From contig NZ_CP036422.1 in the NCBI RefSeq assembly GCF_009388985.1, positions 1,502,501 through 1,566,500 of the forward strand: a stretch of DNA of 64,000 bases, read 5' to 3'. Of this stretch, positions 8,063 through 18,744 are shown one piece after another. A program made the translations under genes and the position numbers. The notes beneath the pieces are model-generated. The model searched no databases. It was not told the DNA's origin and worked only from the letters and a program-made list of their open reading frames with translations. Numbering within the stretch: position 1 is the stretch's first letter; each line of letters opens with the position of its first letter. This DNA is from Halioglobus maricola (GTDB lineage: Bacteria; Pseudomonadota; Gammaproteobacteria; Pseudomonadales; Halieaceae).

Positions 8063-9238
8063 TCAGGTTTCCCAGGCCATTTCGAGTATCTCCATGATCT
8101 GGCTGGTTTCGGTAATTTCTCGAGGGTTGTTCCGCACGAAGTAGCTCGGCAGGGCCGCGGTGGCCATCTGCTCGAATTGTTCCTTCCTGACACCTGCTGC
8201 TTTTAGGCTGTCGGGCAGCCCCAGTCGCCTTACCAGAGCGAGAACTGCGTCTGCCGCGCTGCTTTCTGGTTTACCCAGTGCTTCGGCAATCCATCCATCG
8301 CGTTCACCGGACACTTCAGCGTTGTAGCGAAGTACAGCAGGTAGCATGACGCAGGAGCAGATACCGTGCTGTACACCGGCTACGGCACCCACCTGATGGC
8401 CGATACCATGGCTGGCACCGTAAGGCGCGCGCATCAAGCCAATGGTGGCGCCCCATACCGCGAATTGGCATTCCTGGATAGCTTCCAGGCTCATGGCTTG
8501 TTGATCCCCGACTTGCAGGGAGCGGCCAAACAGCCGTAGCGCATGCAGCGCCGGTCCATCGGTATAAGGTGTGGCGCCAACGGATAACACTGTTTCCACT
8601 GCGTGATCCACTGCGCGCATGGCGGTGGCTACCCAAAGGTCATTTGGTGTGAGCCGGCACAGCTCGGCATCATAGATGATGCTGTCGGAACACATCTGCG
8701 GGTGAGTGTAGATATCCTTGATATTGCGCTGGGTATCCACTGCGCCGCCAATGGTGCCAAATTCTGCTCCGGACAAGGTCGTCGGTATTGCTACCTGGCG
8801 GAGTAGGGCATCTGGCTGGAAAGGGGCAACCTGCTCGCCCGCTTCGTTGACGGTGACGCGCAGTGCCGCTATTTCTTCTGTGCTCTTTGCACCTGCCGCA
8901 TTGGCCAGGGTTGCCACCTTGACGGTATCGATTACGCTGCCGCCACCGATGGAAACAATGAGGTCGGGGCTCTCCTGGGCCACTACATGACGTAGCTGCA
9001 GAATACTATCGAGTGGGGCGTGAGGCTTTATGTCATCGTAAACGTCCAGCAAACGTTCGCCCAGATGCTCCTTCAGGCTCTCTGTGGCCCCCAGTCGTCG
9101 GTTGATTGAGGGTGAGGAAACGACAAGGACCCGGCTGGCGTTTCGGCGCTCCGCCTCTGTTGCAGCAGCCATTCCGGCTTCCTGCCCGAAAACCACGCGC
9201 TGTTGATCGAGGAAAGAGTATTCGCCGCTTTTTATCAT
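8063..9238 (-). CDS. Iron-type alcohol dehydrogenase family protein
   Basis: A 391-residue group III (iron-containing) alcohol dehydrogenase, with the NAD motif IVSIGGGSVIDTVK and IPTTLSGAEFGT. The His ligands are visible in RAVDHAVETV and in the ASHGIGHQVG...QHG stretch. By eye the usual first Asp ligand (GMDALxHAxE) is Arg here (AMRAVDHAVE), as in some maleylacetate-reductase-like members. Metal use is therefore uncertain. In the ligase/ACAD operon it could oxidise a hydroxyacid or hydroxyacyl intermediate, but that is inference. It lies 11 bases downstream of the CoA ligase stop and is clearly co-transcribed with it. Confidence 0.85.
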   Translation of the reverse strand: MIKSGEYSFLDQQRVVFGQEAGMAAATEAERRNASRVLVVSSPSINRRLGATESLKEHLGERLLDVYDDIKPHAPLDSILQLRHVVAQESPDLIVSIGGGSVIDTVKVATLANAAGAKSTEEIAALRVTVNEAGEQVAPFQPDALLRQVAIPTTLSGAEFGTIGGAVDTQRNIKDIYTHPQMCSDSIIYDAELCRLTPNDLWVATAMRAVDHAVETVLSVGATPYTDGPALHALRLFGRSLQVGDQQAMSLEAIQECQFAVWGATIGLMRAPYGASHGIGHQVGAVAGVQHGICSCVMLPAVLRYNAEVSGERDGWIAEALGKPESSAADAVLALVRRLGLPDSLKAAGVRKEQFEQMATAALPSYFVRNNPREITETSQIMEILEMAWET

Positions 9239-9249
9239 TGTCAGACTCC

Positions 9250-10854
9250 TTATGTCTCGTCTTTTGCGCGCAGTACGTTTCTGCGAATTTTGCCTGTCAC
9301 TGTCTTGGGCAGGTCGGCGGCGAAGGCTATACGGCGGGGATATTTGTAGGGTGCGGTAGACGCTTTCACGTGGTTTTGAAGCTCAGCGGTGAGTGCATCG
9401 TTACCAGTGAAGCCGTCTTTGAGAACGATCCAGGCTTTGACTAGTTCGCCGCGCTCCTCATCTGGAATACCCACCACTGCGCACTCCCTGACAGCGGGGT
9501 GGCCGCTCAGGGCGTTTTCAACTTCCTGAGGGCCGATTCGATAGCCGGATGAGTTAATGATGTCGTCGGCGCGGCCGGTGAAGAAAACATAACCTTCGCT
9601 GTCTATTTCCACATTGTCGCCGGTGGCGAACCATTCCCTGCCCTGAATTGTGACCTGGGTAGAGGCTGTTCGCTCAGGGTCTTGCCAGTAGCCCAGCATC
9701 ACTTGTGGGTTGGGCAGCCCGATCAGGAGTTCGCCAGTTGCGCCGCGTGATTGCGCCTCGTCGTCGCCGGTGCGCACGGCACACTCCACGCCGGGAAGAG
9801 GGCGGCCCATTGAACCAGCTTTCACTTCACGGCCAGGGCGGTTGGTAATCGTCATCAGTGTCTCGGTCTGGCCGTAGCCATCGAGCACATAAGTTCCGGT
9901 CAGTGCTTTCCAGCGTGTCAGGATTTCCGGGTTTACAGACTCACCGGCAGATACCGTCTGGCGCAGCGTTGACAGGTCGTACTGCGATGCATCCTCGAGT
10001 ACCAGTTGGCGCAGTTCTGTGGCGGCTGCGCAGAAACAAGTGATCTGGTGGCGAGAAAGCAGGTCGAAGCGCTTGGCGGGTTCGAAAGGTCCATCGTAGA
10101 ACAGCACAGCAGTGCCGCGGCTCCAGGGTCCGAACAGAATGCTGGTGCCGGCCTTGGACCAACCTGTATCCGCCGTGCACCAGATACGATCCCCGGGCCC
10201 CAGGTCCAGCCAGTGCTCGGCGGAGTTCTTCCAGGCCCACAAAGCCCGGGAGGCGTGGGTGACACCCTTGGGATTGCCGGTCGATCCTGAGGTGTAATAC
10301 ATGATGGCGGGGTCGTCTATGCCCACCGTTGCGGCTTCGAAGCTCTCAGGTAGTGCGTCGGCCTCGCTGAGCCCGACCCAGCCGGTGGGCGCTTCACCCA
10401 CGCATATGCGTGTTTGGAGGCTGTCTATGGTGTCAAATTTGGGACACTCAGGCGCAATGGTGATGATGCCCTTGGCGCCGGCGTGCTCGGCACGGTAGGC
10501 GAGATCCTTGGTGGTTAACATGGTAATGCAGGGAATGGGGATGGCGCCCATCCGCAATACGGCGGTCATAGCAATCTGCCACTGGGGAATCCGGGGTAGC
10601 ATGACAATCACCCGGTCTCCCTGTTGGATCCCCTGGTTTACCAGCAGGTTGGCCAGCTGGCAGGAGAGCCTGGAAACCTGGGCATAGGTGAAGCTCTGCT
10701 GGTCCCCGGCAGCGTTTTCCGCAAGTAGTGCCAACTTGCTGGGGTCTGCCGCCCAGCGGTCAACCACGTCGGAAGCAAAGTTAAACGCCTCTGGCATTTG
10801 CCAGCGAAATTCGGCGTCAATTTGGTCGTCAGGTGTATTGTCTTTATCGTTCAT
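9250..10854 (-). CDS. Acyl-CoA synthetase (AMP-forming, medium-chain type)
   Basis: A 534-residue member of the ANL superfamily that activates a carboxylic acid to its CoA thioester. Visible motifs in order are the P-loop-like YYTSGSTGNPKGVTH, DGYGQTETLM, TGDNVEIDSEGYVFFTGRADD, the A8 hinge INSSGYRIGPQEVENAL and the C-terminal Lys in LPKTVTGKIRRN. The overall look is closest to ACSM/medium-chain ligases. It is the first gene of a minus-strand operon with the Fe-ADH and the ACAD10/11-type dehydrogenase. Operator-like site 10900-10916 lies 45 bases upstream of the start. It is one of four CoA ligases in the window. Confidence 0.92.
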   Translation of the reverse strand: MNDKDNTPDDQIDAEFRWQMPEAFNFASDVVDRWAADPSKLALLAENAAGDQQSFTYAQVSRLSCQLANLLVNQGIQQGDRVIVMLPRIPQWQIAMTAVLRMGAIPIPCITMLTTKDLAYRAEHAGAKGIITIAPECPKFDTIDSLQTRICVGEAPTGWVGLSEADALPESFEAATVGIDDPAIMYYTSGSTGNPKGVTHASRALWAWKNSAEHWLDLGPGDRIWCTADTGWSKAGTSILFGPWSRGTAVLFYDGPFEPAKRFDLLSRHQITCFCAAATELRQLVLEDASQYDLSTLRQTVSAGESVNPEILTRWKALTGTYVLDGYGQTETLMTITNRPGREVKAGSMGRPLPGVECAVRTGDDEAQSRGATGELLIGLPNPQVMLGYWQDPERTASTQVTIQGREWFATGDNVEIDSEGYVFFTGRADDIINSSGYRIGPQEVENALSGHPAVRECAVVGIPDEERGELVKAWIVLKDGFTGNDALTAELQNHVKASTAPYKYPRRIAFAADLPKTVTGKIRRNVLRAKDET

Positions 10855-10899
10855 CTTGCGGATGCGGCCGGTAATTGTTGCTGATACCCCGGCAATGTA

Positions 10900-10916
10900 A
10901 TATTGTTATACATATT
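10900..10916. promoter_or_regulatory. Operator-like site 2 (ligase operon and truncated flavoprotein copy)
   Basis: ATATTGTTATACATATT has an intact left half-site TATTGT and the GT-N3-AC core; the right half is degraded. It sits between the divergent ligase gene and the 19-codon flavoprotein remnant. The same element with its flanks recurs at 13101-13117. Confidence 0.6.
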
Positions 10917-10949
10917 ATGCAAGGGCGATCGCGAGCTTAGGAGCACCTG

Positions 10950-11009
10950 ATGATAGCAAAGAAGATTACTATTGTTGGCGGCGGTCACGCCGGCATTGAG
11001 CTGGCATAG
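10950..11009 (+). pseudogene. Truncated 5' copy of the FSP1-like flavoprotein gene
   Basis: This 19-codon frame, MIAKKITIVGGGHAGIELA followed by TAG, matches the first residues of the intact flavoprotein at 13152 (STKKIIIVGGGHAGIELA). The match extends upstream through the ribosome-binding site (AGGAGCAC) and the operator to about 10894, aligning with 13095 onward with a one-base indel. The similarity ends at the stop codon, 12 bases before the stop of the FadH-like gene on the other strand. It is probably a remnant of duplication or rearrangement. A role as a short peptide or as a promoter relic cannot be excluded. Confidence 0.8.
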
Positions 11010-11021
11010 ACGAGTCCTGGA

Positions 11022-13117
<2,096 letters not shown>

Positions 13118-13151
13118 ATGCAAGAGCGATTGCGGATTTGAGGAGCACGTG

Positions 13152-14249
13152 GTGAGCACAAAGAAAATTATTATCGTGGGTGGCGGCCACGCCGGAATTG
13201 AACTGGCAAAGCGTCTGGATAACCACGCGCAAGTAACGTTAATCGATGGCAAGGACAGCTTCGTACATACACCTGCTGCCATTCGCGCCGTCACGGATCC
13301 TGCGCTATTGGACCAATTGATTATTCCCTACAGTAATCTACTCAAGGAAGGCGAGGTAGTGCAGGGGTGGGTGGAGAGCATAGACTCCGATGGTGTTGTG
13401 TTGAGTGATGGCCGTAAGCTCGACTCGGATATCACTGTGGTTGCTACTGGATCCACCTACGCATCGCCTTTCAAGCATACGAGTGCCGGGCTCGATGATT
13501 TCCGCGCCGCAAACAGGCAGGCCGCCGCTTCCCTGGTTGAAGCCGGGACGATTGCCATTGTAGGGGCGGGTCCCGTGGGGGCAGAGCTGGCGGGTGAAAT
13601 CGCCGAGGCCTACCCGGACAAGGAGGTGCACCTGATCACCGACGAGGCCTCCCTGTTTCCCTCGTATACTTCGGGCCTTGCGAAAAAACTACAGGCGGAC
13701 TATTCCGCGTTGGGTGTGCATGTCCATACCGGCAAACTGGTCAGCAATCTCAAGAGTCTCAGCGAACCCTACGCGGGTGTTGTCGAACTGCCCGGGGGCG
13801 AGAGTATTGAAGCGGACCTGGTGTTCCCGGTAATTGGGGCCCGGCCACAGTCTGCATTGCTTGAATCTGTAGACGGCGTTAAAACTGCCGCAGACGGCCG
13901 CGTGGAGCACGACGGATGGATGCGCCCGAGTAAGTTTCGCTCCAGTCTGTTCGCTGTTGGTGATGTGCTGGCATCGGGTGACGCCATGACCATAGTCGGC
14001 ATCTCTCGTCAGCTACCCTGGCTGGAAAAAACGATCAAGGCCGTGCTGGCGGGCAAGTCGGTAGAATCGATGAAGCCCTATTCACCCTGGCCGCTGGCTC
14101 CGATTATTCTCCCGCTGGGCCCCAGTCTGGGTGCTACCGTACTGCCGTTTGGCAAGAAAGGGATGGCCGTGGGCCACTGGCTGACGGCCAAGATAAAAGG
14201 CAAGGACCTCTTTATTGGCAAATATCGTAAGCAGTTGGGACAGGATTAA
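13152..14249 (+). CDS. FAD-dependent NAD(P)H oxidoreductase, FSP1/AIFM2-like
   Basis: A 365-residue pyridine-nucleotide-disulfide-type flavoprotein. The FAD Rossmann motif IIIVGGGHAGIELA lies at the very N-terminus, ATG in TVVATGSTYASPF follows, the NAD(P)H motif is IAIVGAGPVGAELAGEIAE, and the FAD-closing motif is SLFAVGDVLASGD. These features resemble ferroptosis-suppressor-protein-1/AIFM2 and other small quinone-reducing oxidoreductases. I chose a GTG start (AGGAG six bases before the CACGTG-GTG context). The truncated copy at 10950 begins at the same codon, which supports the choice. The hydrophobic C-terminal part (SPWPLAPIILPLGP) may contact membrane. Electron acceptor unknown. Confidence 0.88.
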   Translation: MSTKKIIIVGGGHAGIELAKRLDNHAQVTLIDGKDSFVHTPAAIRAVTDPALLDQLIIPYSNLLKEGEVVQGWVESIDSDGVVLSDGRKLDSDITVVATGSTYASPFKHTSAGLDDFRAANRQAAASLVEAGTIAIVGAGPVGAELAGEIAEAYPDKEVHLITDEASLFPSYTSGLAKKLQADYSALGVHVHTGKLVSNLKSLSEPYAGVVELPGGESIEADLVFPVIGARPQSALLESVDGVKTAADGRVEHDGWMRPSKFRSSLFAVGDVLASGDAMTIVGISRQLPWLEKTIKAVLAGKSVESMKPYSPWPLAPIILPLGPSLGATVLPFGKKGMAVGHWLTAKIKGKDLFIGKYRKQLGQD

Positions 14250-14340
14250 CGCGTCTCAGAGGGCGATGGAGAGTTGAAAACGAATCGCTCAGCCTGTCAA
14301 CGGCTACACCTTCAATGGAAGATGTTCGCGGAAACCTAAG

Positions 14341-14733
14341 ATGATGTTCCCTAGAGTAAGCAAAGCTGTCATTTCTCTTTGGGGCATTTGGATGATAGGC
14401 GTAGGCATCTATACGATGCTCGAACCGGCGATAATCATTCAGTTCTATGCCATCGAGCCAAAAAATGCCGTTGGCTGGTCTACCCTCAGTGGAAATATCG
14501 CACCGCTTTTACTTTTGTTAGGTCTTTGCGCCCTGATGGGAATCTGGTTATCAAACGTCACCTTTCTTTGGGTGATTCTTTTGGCAGAAGCCGTCGTGCT
14601 ATGCGGACGAGCTGTTGCATTATACCAACACGGCTACCACCAGGACCTAATGGTGACACTCATTGCCGAAATCGCAATGGCCTTATGGCTAGTTATTCAC
14701 TTGCGAATACACCATACAACACATCAGCACTAG
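14341..14733 (+). CDS. Small four-helix membrane protein
   Basis: A 130-residue protein with four hydrophobic segments: ISLWGIWMIGVGIYTML, IAPLLLLLGLCALMGIWL, FLWVILLAEAVVLCGRAVALY and LMVTLIAEIAMALWLVIHL. It ends in a His-rich tail, RIHHTTHQH. It looks like the DUF4345-type small integral membrane proteins, but I am not certain of the family. It follows the FSP1-like gene on the same strand after 91 bases and precedes a decayed SDR gene. No function is proposed. Confidence 0.65.
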   Translation: MMFPRVSKAVISLWGIWMIGVGIYTMLEPAIIIQFYAIEPKNAVGWSTLSGNIAPLLLLLGLCALMGIWLSNVTFLWVILLAEAVVLCGRAVALYQHGYHQDLMVTLIAEIAMALWLVIHLRIHHTTHQH

Positions 14734-14788
14734 CCTGGGCCATTGGTTTAAGTAAAACCAAAAAATTGCGCCAAAATAAGAAAAAAAC

Positions 14789-15229
14789 GTGAAAACCATT
14801 AAGGATAAAGTTGTTGCAATAACGGGGGCAGTTTCCGGTATGGGTCTTCAGCTTGCGATCCAATTCGCGCAAGAAACCAATATCGACGATATCGAATGGA
14901 TACTTGGTATCAACATGTAGGGCGTGATCAATGGCTCCCGCGCTTTTTTTACCTAAGCTTATTCAATCAGGCGATGGACACGTGGTTAATATCTCGAGCG
15001 CGCTAGGTTTGGGCGCGTCGGCTTATGCCGCGTACTACAGCAAAAGCAAATTTGCTGTGCGCGGATTTACAGAAAGCCTGCGCCAGGCTTAGATCTAAAA
15101 AATCGCGCACGCATTTTTGTCGGGAGCGACGTAAAAATTTTTGACTGGGTGCAACGACTGCTGCCTGTTAAATACCAAGCCTTCGCAATTAAAGGGTTTA
15201 GCCAAAGAATAGAGCTAGCAGAAAGCTAA
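14789..15229 (+). pseudogene. Decayed short-chain dehydrogenase/reductase gene
   Basis: The GTG at 14789 opens an SDR N-terminus, KTIKDKVVAITGAVSGMG, that runs into a deletion: ETN is followed directly by DIEWILGINM and a TAG. A +1 frameshift then restores SDR sequence, including HVVNISSALGLGASAYAAYY and the Tyr-x-x-x-Lys site (YSKSK). That stretch ends at a stop at 15090, and a final SDR-like tail (VQRLLPVKYQAFAIKG) ends at 15229. Loss of the middle, a frameshift and several stops mark it as non-functional. The order of pieces matches NAD(P)-dependent SDRs common in lipid-degrading gammaproteobacteria. This explains most of the roughly 850-base gap before the DUF3604 gene. Confidence 0.85.
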
Positions 15230-15311
15230 GTTGAGGTAAGCTCGCTGGTTTAGCGCGAGCGCCCTTGGCTTAATGGCGTATTGCTTATTAACGGGAAGCA
15301 CAAGGAGCACT

Positions 15312-15437
15312 ATGGCATTTCAACTCTTCGATCTCACAAGTAAGGTGGCGCTGGTCACTGGTGGGTATTGCAGCGACGCATCCAGTTTTCACATGGGTCA
15401 GGAGTTCACTATAAGCTGTGGTTACACGGTATTTTGA
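15312..15437 (+). pseudogene. SDR gene collapsed by an in-frame internal deletion
   Basis: This 41-residue frame begins MAFQLFDLTSKVALVTGG, a typical SDR start through the first part of the NAD motif. It then jumps to SDASSFHMGQEFTISCGYTVF, a typical SDR C-terminus. About 200 residues are missing but the frame is kept. AAGGAGCAC precedes the ATG, so it may still be translated. It is most likely a deletion remnant. The remaining sequence to 15585 shows only a possible 18-residue frame near 15480 and nothing recognisable. Confidence 0.8.
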
Positions 15438-15585
15438 ACATCCAAGAGGCGCCTCCCAGCACTCCCTTAAAGGAAATATGATGCTAGATGTTTTAAACGA
15501 TGGAGCTGCATCGTGGCGGCTAAAACACTGCTAATCAATGAGGCCCGTAAATTCTTCAGCCATGAACGAAGGCATTGTTATAAGC

Positions 15586-17493
15586 CTATCTGGCGTAATA
15601 CCAGATGGGCGAGGTATAGGCCCTTTCCTGATGAACACGAAGGACGTCGTCCGGAAGCTCGAGTCCATATTTGATGGCGTCTAGCGAAGCCCAGGTCGGC
15701 GTCGGGATTTCCAGAACGCGCGCGTAATAAAATGCACTCTGTGCAGGGTCAAAGTCAGGGTCTGTCCAGGCTGCCTCCAGAGCTGGGGCGCCGCCGTTGT
15801 TGTCCCAGGTGCCAGTACCTAGATCAACCGTATTGGCCACAGCGGGAAGTTTGCCCAGCGCGTCTATTTTCCTGTTCTTCTCATCCGACCAGCCCAGGTT
15901 GTATACCTTCTCGTGGGTGCCGCCTTCTGCGTCTATCCAGCCCTTCACTATTTGAATGCGATCCAGGCTGGCGCTTTCAGGGTCCATCAGGGCCGACAAC
16001 AGAAAGCTAGGTGCTTTGCCGTCAGATTCTGGCAGCTCGCCACCCATAGGTACTCCTCTGGCGTAGCCCTCGGCAACCAGCTTGTCACCGAGGTCAGCGT
16101 CAGAAAAATCATACCCGGCAAACATCCTGACCTGTATACGAGGGCCAGTTGTTGCATAAACTTCCCGGCGCATAAAGGCATCAAAAATAGCCTCCCTTGT
16201 ATTTGAAGTTGCCCAGACCGCTGCGTAACCACTGGATAAATAATGCCAGCCAAACCGGCCTTCACGAGTGCCCAGGTTTTGGGGTGCGAGCGCACGGCCC
16301 TCAACATTAATTTCATTGCCGGTATGCTTGCCGAAAAAATTATTTTCATCGGCTGTGGCAAGTGAAGTGTGGCTGTCGGTTGAGCCGATAACACCAAAAG
16401 CGTAGGGGTTAACACCGGTTTGAGCTTGCAACTGAAGGCCGCGTTTTAACGCTTCACGCGTGTAGCTTCCGGCGTAATCGTCCTCTGAGGTCTGTTCGGT
16501 GCAACTCAAATTGCACGTATCCCAGCCCGTGTTCCCATAATCGGCGAACTCGTCATTGGGTGAAAGAAATGGATGAGTTTCGCTATCGCCCTTTATTTGA
16601 GTGATCTCAACAACGGGTTCATATTTTGCTCTGATTTCTGCGTAAGCCTTGTCGATGGGTGAGCCGTCCAGGCGCGTCATCGCAAACATCAAGCCATTGG
16701 ATACATTGCTGTTATGTGGCATGGCAAGAACCTGGCCGCCAGTGTTTGCTTCGTATTGCGCCATCCATGCCCAGAGTTGTTCAGGATCGGGGTTGGTCAA
16801 GGAGGGAATGGGAGTGACAGTATTGGTTTTTTCGGAGCCATCGCGAAACATGACGACGCGATGAAGGTTGTTGCCATTGGGCATTGGTGTGTACTCAAAG
16901 CCGACAAAAGCGGTGAATTGACCCGGTTGGTTGTAGTCATCGACGATTTTGTTGTGACTGCGCCACAATTTGCTGATCCGCTTATCGTCTTCGAACAGCG
17001 CGGCTTCTTCGGCGCTTGGAGCTTCACCGCTTGCGCCCAAATCTATGATTTCGGCGGTAACTTGCAAGCTGCCTTCTTCACTCTCATGCATCATGTCCCA
17101 CCAGCGCTTGAGCTGCTTACCCGGAAGCAGCATTCGAGGGGCTTCATACAGGGCGCGAGTTGCCCCTATCGCATCGCTGTGATCAGAAATTACCAGAAAA
17201 TCCAGTGGGCGGGTTAGTTTGGCCTGCACTCCGCGAGTTGACGTCACTGCCTCGCCTCGGGCGAACCGCAGGGCAGCTTCAGCACCCAGTCGATTGCCAA
17301 ATCCAAAGGCATCTACGGAATTGGATGTATGCAGGTGCGTATCACCCCAGAATAATTGCGCCGGATAGCTGGCTTGAGCAGCCGGGTCGGCCTGAACGTC
17401 GGTACGCTGCTGGTTTTCAGCTTCTTTGTTGCAGCCGGCCAATAACAATGAGCAAAGCAGGACAAGTAGTGGATAACGCTGTTTAGTTTGCAT
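15586..17493 (-). CDS. DUF3604 lipoprotein, putative metal-dependent hydrolase
   Basis: A 635-residue exported protein. From the chosen start (MQTKQRYPLLVLLCSLLLAGC) it has a lipoprotein signal with lipobox LLAGC, so it is probably anchored to a membrane. The DUF3604/PHP-like domain begins LFWGDTHLHTSNSVDAFGFGN, with the His-x-His metal motif, and later shows VISDHSDAIG and GVIGSTDSHTSL. Many acidic and His residues fit a metallohydrolase. The C-terminus is nearly the same as the fragment at 1-282. It sits at the end of a minus-strand group with Old Yellow Enzyme, intradiol dioxygenase, DoxX and MarR. Function unknown; the family often accompanies sulfatase and lipid-degradation genes. Confidence 0.88.
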   Translation of the reverse strand: MQTKQRYPLLVLLCSLLLAGCNKEAENQQRTDVQADPAAQASYPAQLFWGDTHLHTSNSVDAFGFGNRLGAEAALRFARGEAVTSTRGVQAKLTRPLDFLVISDHSDAIGATRALYEAPRMLLPGKQLKRWWDMMHESEEGSLQVTAEIIDLGASGEAPSAEEAALFEDDKRISKLWRSHNKIVDDYNQPGQFTAFVGFEYTPMPNGNNLHRVVMFRDGSEKTNTVTPIPSLTNPDPEQLWAWMAQYEANTGGQVLAMPHNSNVSNGLMFAMTRLDGSPIDKAYAEIRAKYEPVVEITQIKGDSETHPFLSPNDEFADYGNTGWDTCNLSCTEQTSEDDYAGSYTREALKRGLQLQAQTGVNPYAFGVIGSTDSHTSLATADENNFFGKHTGNEINVEGRALAPQNLGTREGRFGWHYLSSGYAAVWATSNTREAIFDAFMRREVYATTGPRIQVRMFAGYDFSDADLGDKLVAEGYARGVPMGGELPESDGKAPSFLLSALMDPESASLDRIQIVKGWIDAEGGTHEKVYNLGWSDEKNRKIDALGKLPAVANTVDLGTGTWDNNGGAPALEAAWTDPDFDPAQSAFYYARVLEIPTPTWASLDAIKYGLELPDDVLRVHQERAYTSPIWYYAR

Positions 17494-17547
17494 GGTGTTA
17501 TACCTGTTTATTAGATGAGTCATGCTTAGAGGCAGTATTAATTTTGT

Positions 17548-18657
17548 CTAAACTAACTTCATAAGTTCAGCTTTTTCATAAGCAGTGAGATCGTCAAATT
17601 TCCCAGCTTGTACTTGATTGGCCCAGTCAGGGTTGGCAATTAGTCCACGGCCAACGGCAATCAGATCAAACTCACTCTTGTCCATTCGTTCGGTCAAATT
17701 GTCTAAACTAGCAAGCTCCGCGTCGCTAAATAAACCTGAACTTCCACTGCCGATATAATCTTTGTCCAGGCCAACACTGCCAACTGCTATTACCGGCTTG
17801 CCTGTTAGTTTTTTAGTCCAACCGGCAAGGGTGAGATCACTGCCTTCGAAAGCTGGTTCCCAGAATCGGCGGGTAGAGCAATGAAAGATGTCGACACCAG
17901 CGTCACTCAATGGCTGTAAAAAAGCTTCCAATTCTTCTGGTGTATTGGTTAGGCTGGCAGAGTAATCCTGCTGCTTCCATTGAGACCATCGCAAGATTAT
18001 TGGGAGGTCTGGGCTAACTGCTTTACGCATGGCTTGTATAATTTCTATGGCAAAGCGTGAGCGAGCGGCTAAATCGCCACCGTATTCGTCGGTACGTTGG
18101 TTGGTCCCATCCCAGAAGAATTGGTCAATCAGATAACCATGGGCACCGTGAATTTCTACAGCATCAAAGCCAATGGCTTCGGCATCGGCTGCCCCTTGAG
18201 CGAACGCCGCCACCACTTCAGTAATATCATCATGCGTCATGGCATGGCCAGTTATTTTGCCGGGCATTGCCATACCTGAAGGGCTATATCCTGGAATATC
18301 CCCTCCTGGGTTTATACCAGGCCTGCGTACGGCGCCACCATGCCAGAGTTGAGGTGCAATTTTTCCACCTTCGGCATGCACTGCGTCTACGACTTTTTTC
18401 CAGCCTGCAAGAGCCGCTTCGCCATGGAAGTTTGGCACGTCTTCGGCAATGTGAGCAGCCTTGTGGTTGACACAAGTCCCTTCGGTAACAATGAGGCTAA
18501 CACCACCAGCAGCTCGACGGCGGTAGTATTCAACGACTTGGTCGTTAGGTGTATTGTTTGGGCTAAAACTTCGAGTCATTGGTGCCATTACAACGCGGTT
18601 GCGAAGCGCCAAATTGTTAAGTGAAAATGGCTTAAACAAGCTGTTAATTTCGGTCAT
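17548..18657 (-). CDS. Old Yellow Enzyme-family NADH:flavin oxidoreductase
   Basis: A 369-residue FMN barrel protein starting LFKPFSLNNLALRNRVVMAP. It shows GVSLIVTEGTCVNH, APQLWHGGAVRRPGI, FDAVEIHGAHGYLIDQFFW and, towards the end, FDLIAVGRGLIANPDWA, all typical of Old Yellow Enzymes that reduce activated C=C bonds of enones, unsaturated ketones or nitro compounds. No 4Fe-4S cluster or second nucleotide domain is present, unlike the FadH-like gene at 11022. It lies between the DUF3604 gene and the intradiol dioxygenase on the same strand. The substrate is not readable. Confidence 0.9.
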   Translation of the reverse strand: MTEINSLFKPFSLNNLALRNRVVMAPMTRSFSPNNTPNDQVVEYYRRRAAGGVSLIVTEGTCVNHKAAHIAEDVPNFHGEAALAGWKKVVDAVHAEGGKIAPQLWHGGAVRRPGINPGGDIPGYSPSGMAMPGKITGHAMTHDDITEVVAAFAQGAADAEAIGFDAVEIHGAHGYLIDQFFWDGTNQRTDEYGGDLAARSRFAIEIIQAMRKAVSPDLPIILRWSQWKQQDYSASLTNTPEELEAFLQPLSDAGVDIFHCSTRRFWEPAFEGSDLTLAGWTKKLTGKPVIAVGSVGLDKDYIGSGSSGLFSDAELASLDNLTERMDKSEFDLIAVGRGLIANPDWANQVQAGKFDDLTAYEKAELMKLV

Positions 18658-18744
18658 GGTAATTCCTAATTTAGAGCGTCACTATCGATGGCACGCCTTT
18701 ACCCCGCGGGACTTCCGCAACACATTCGCTTATAAATTTCAGGG

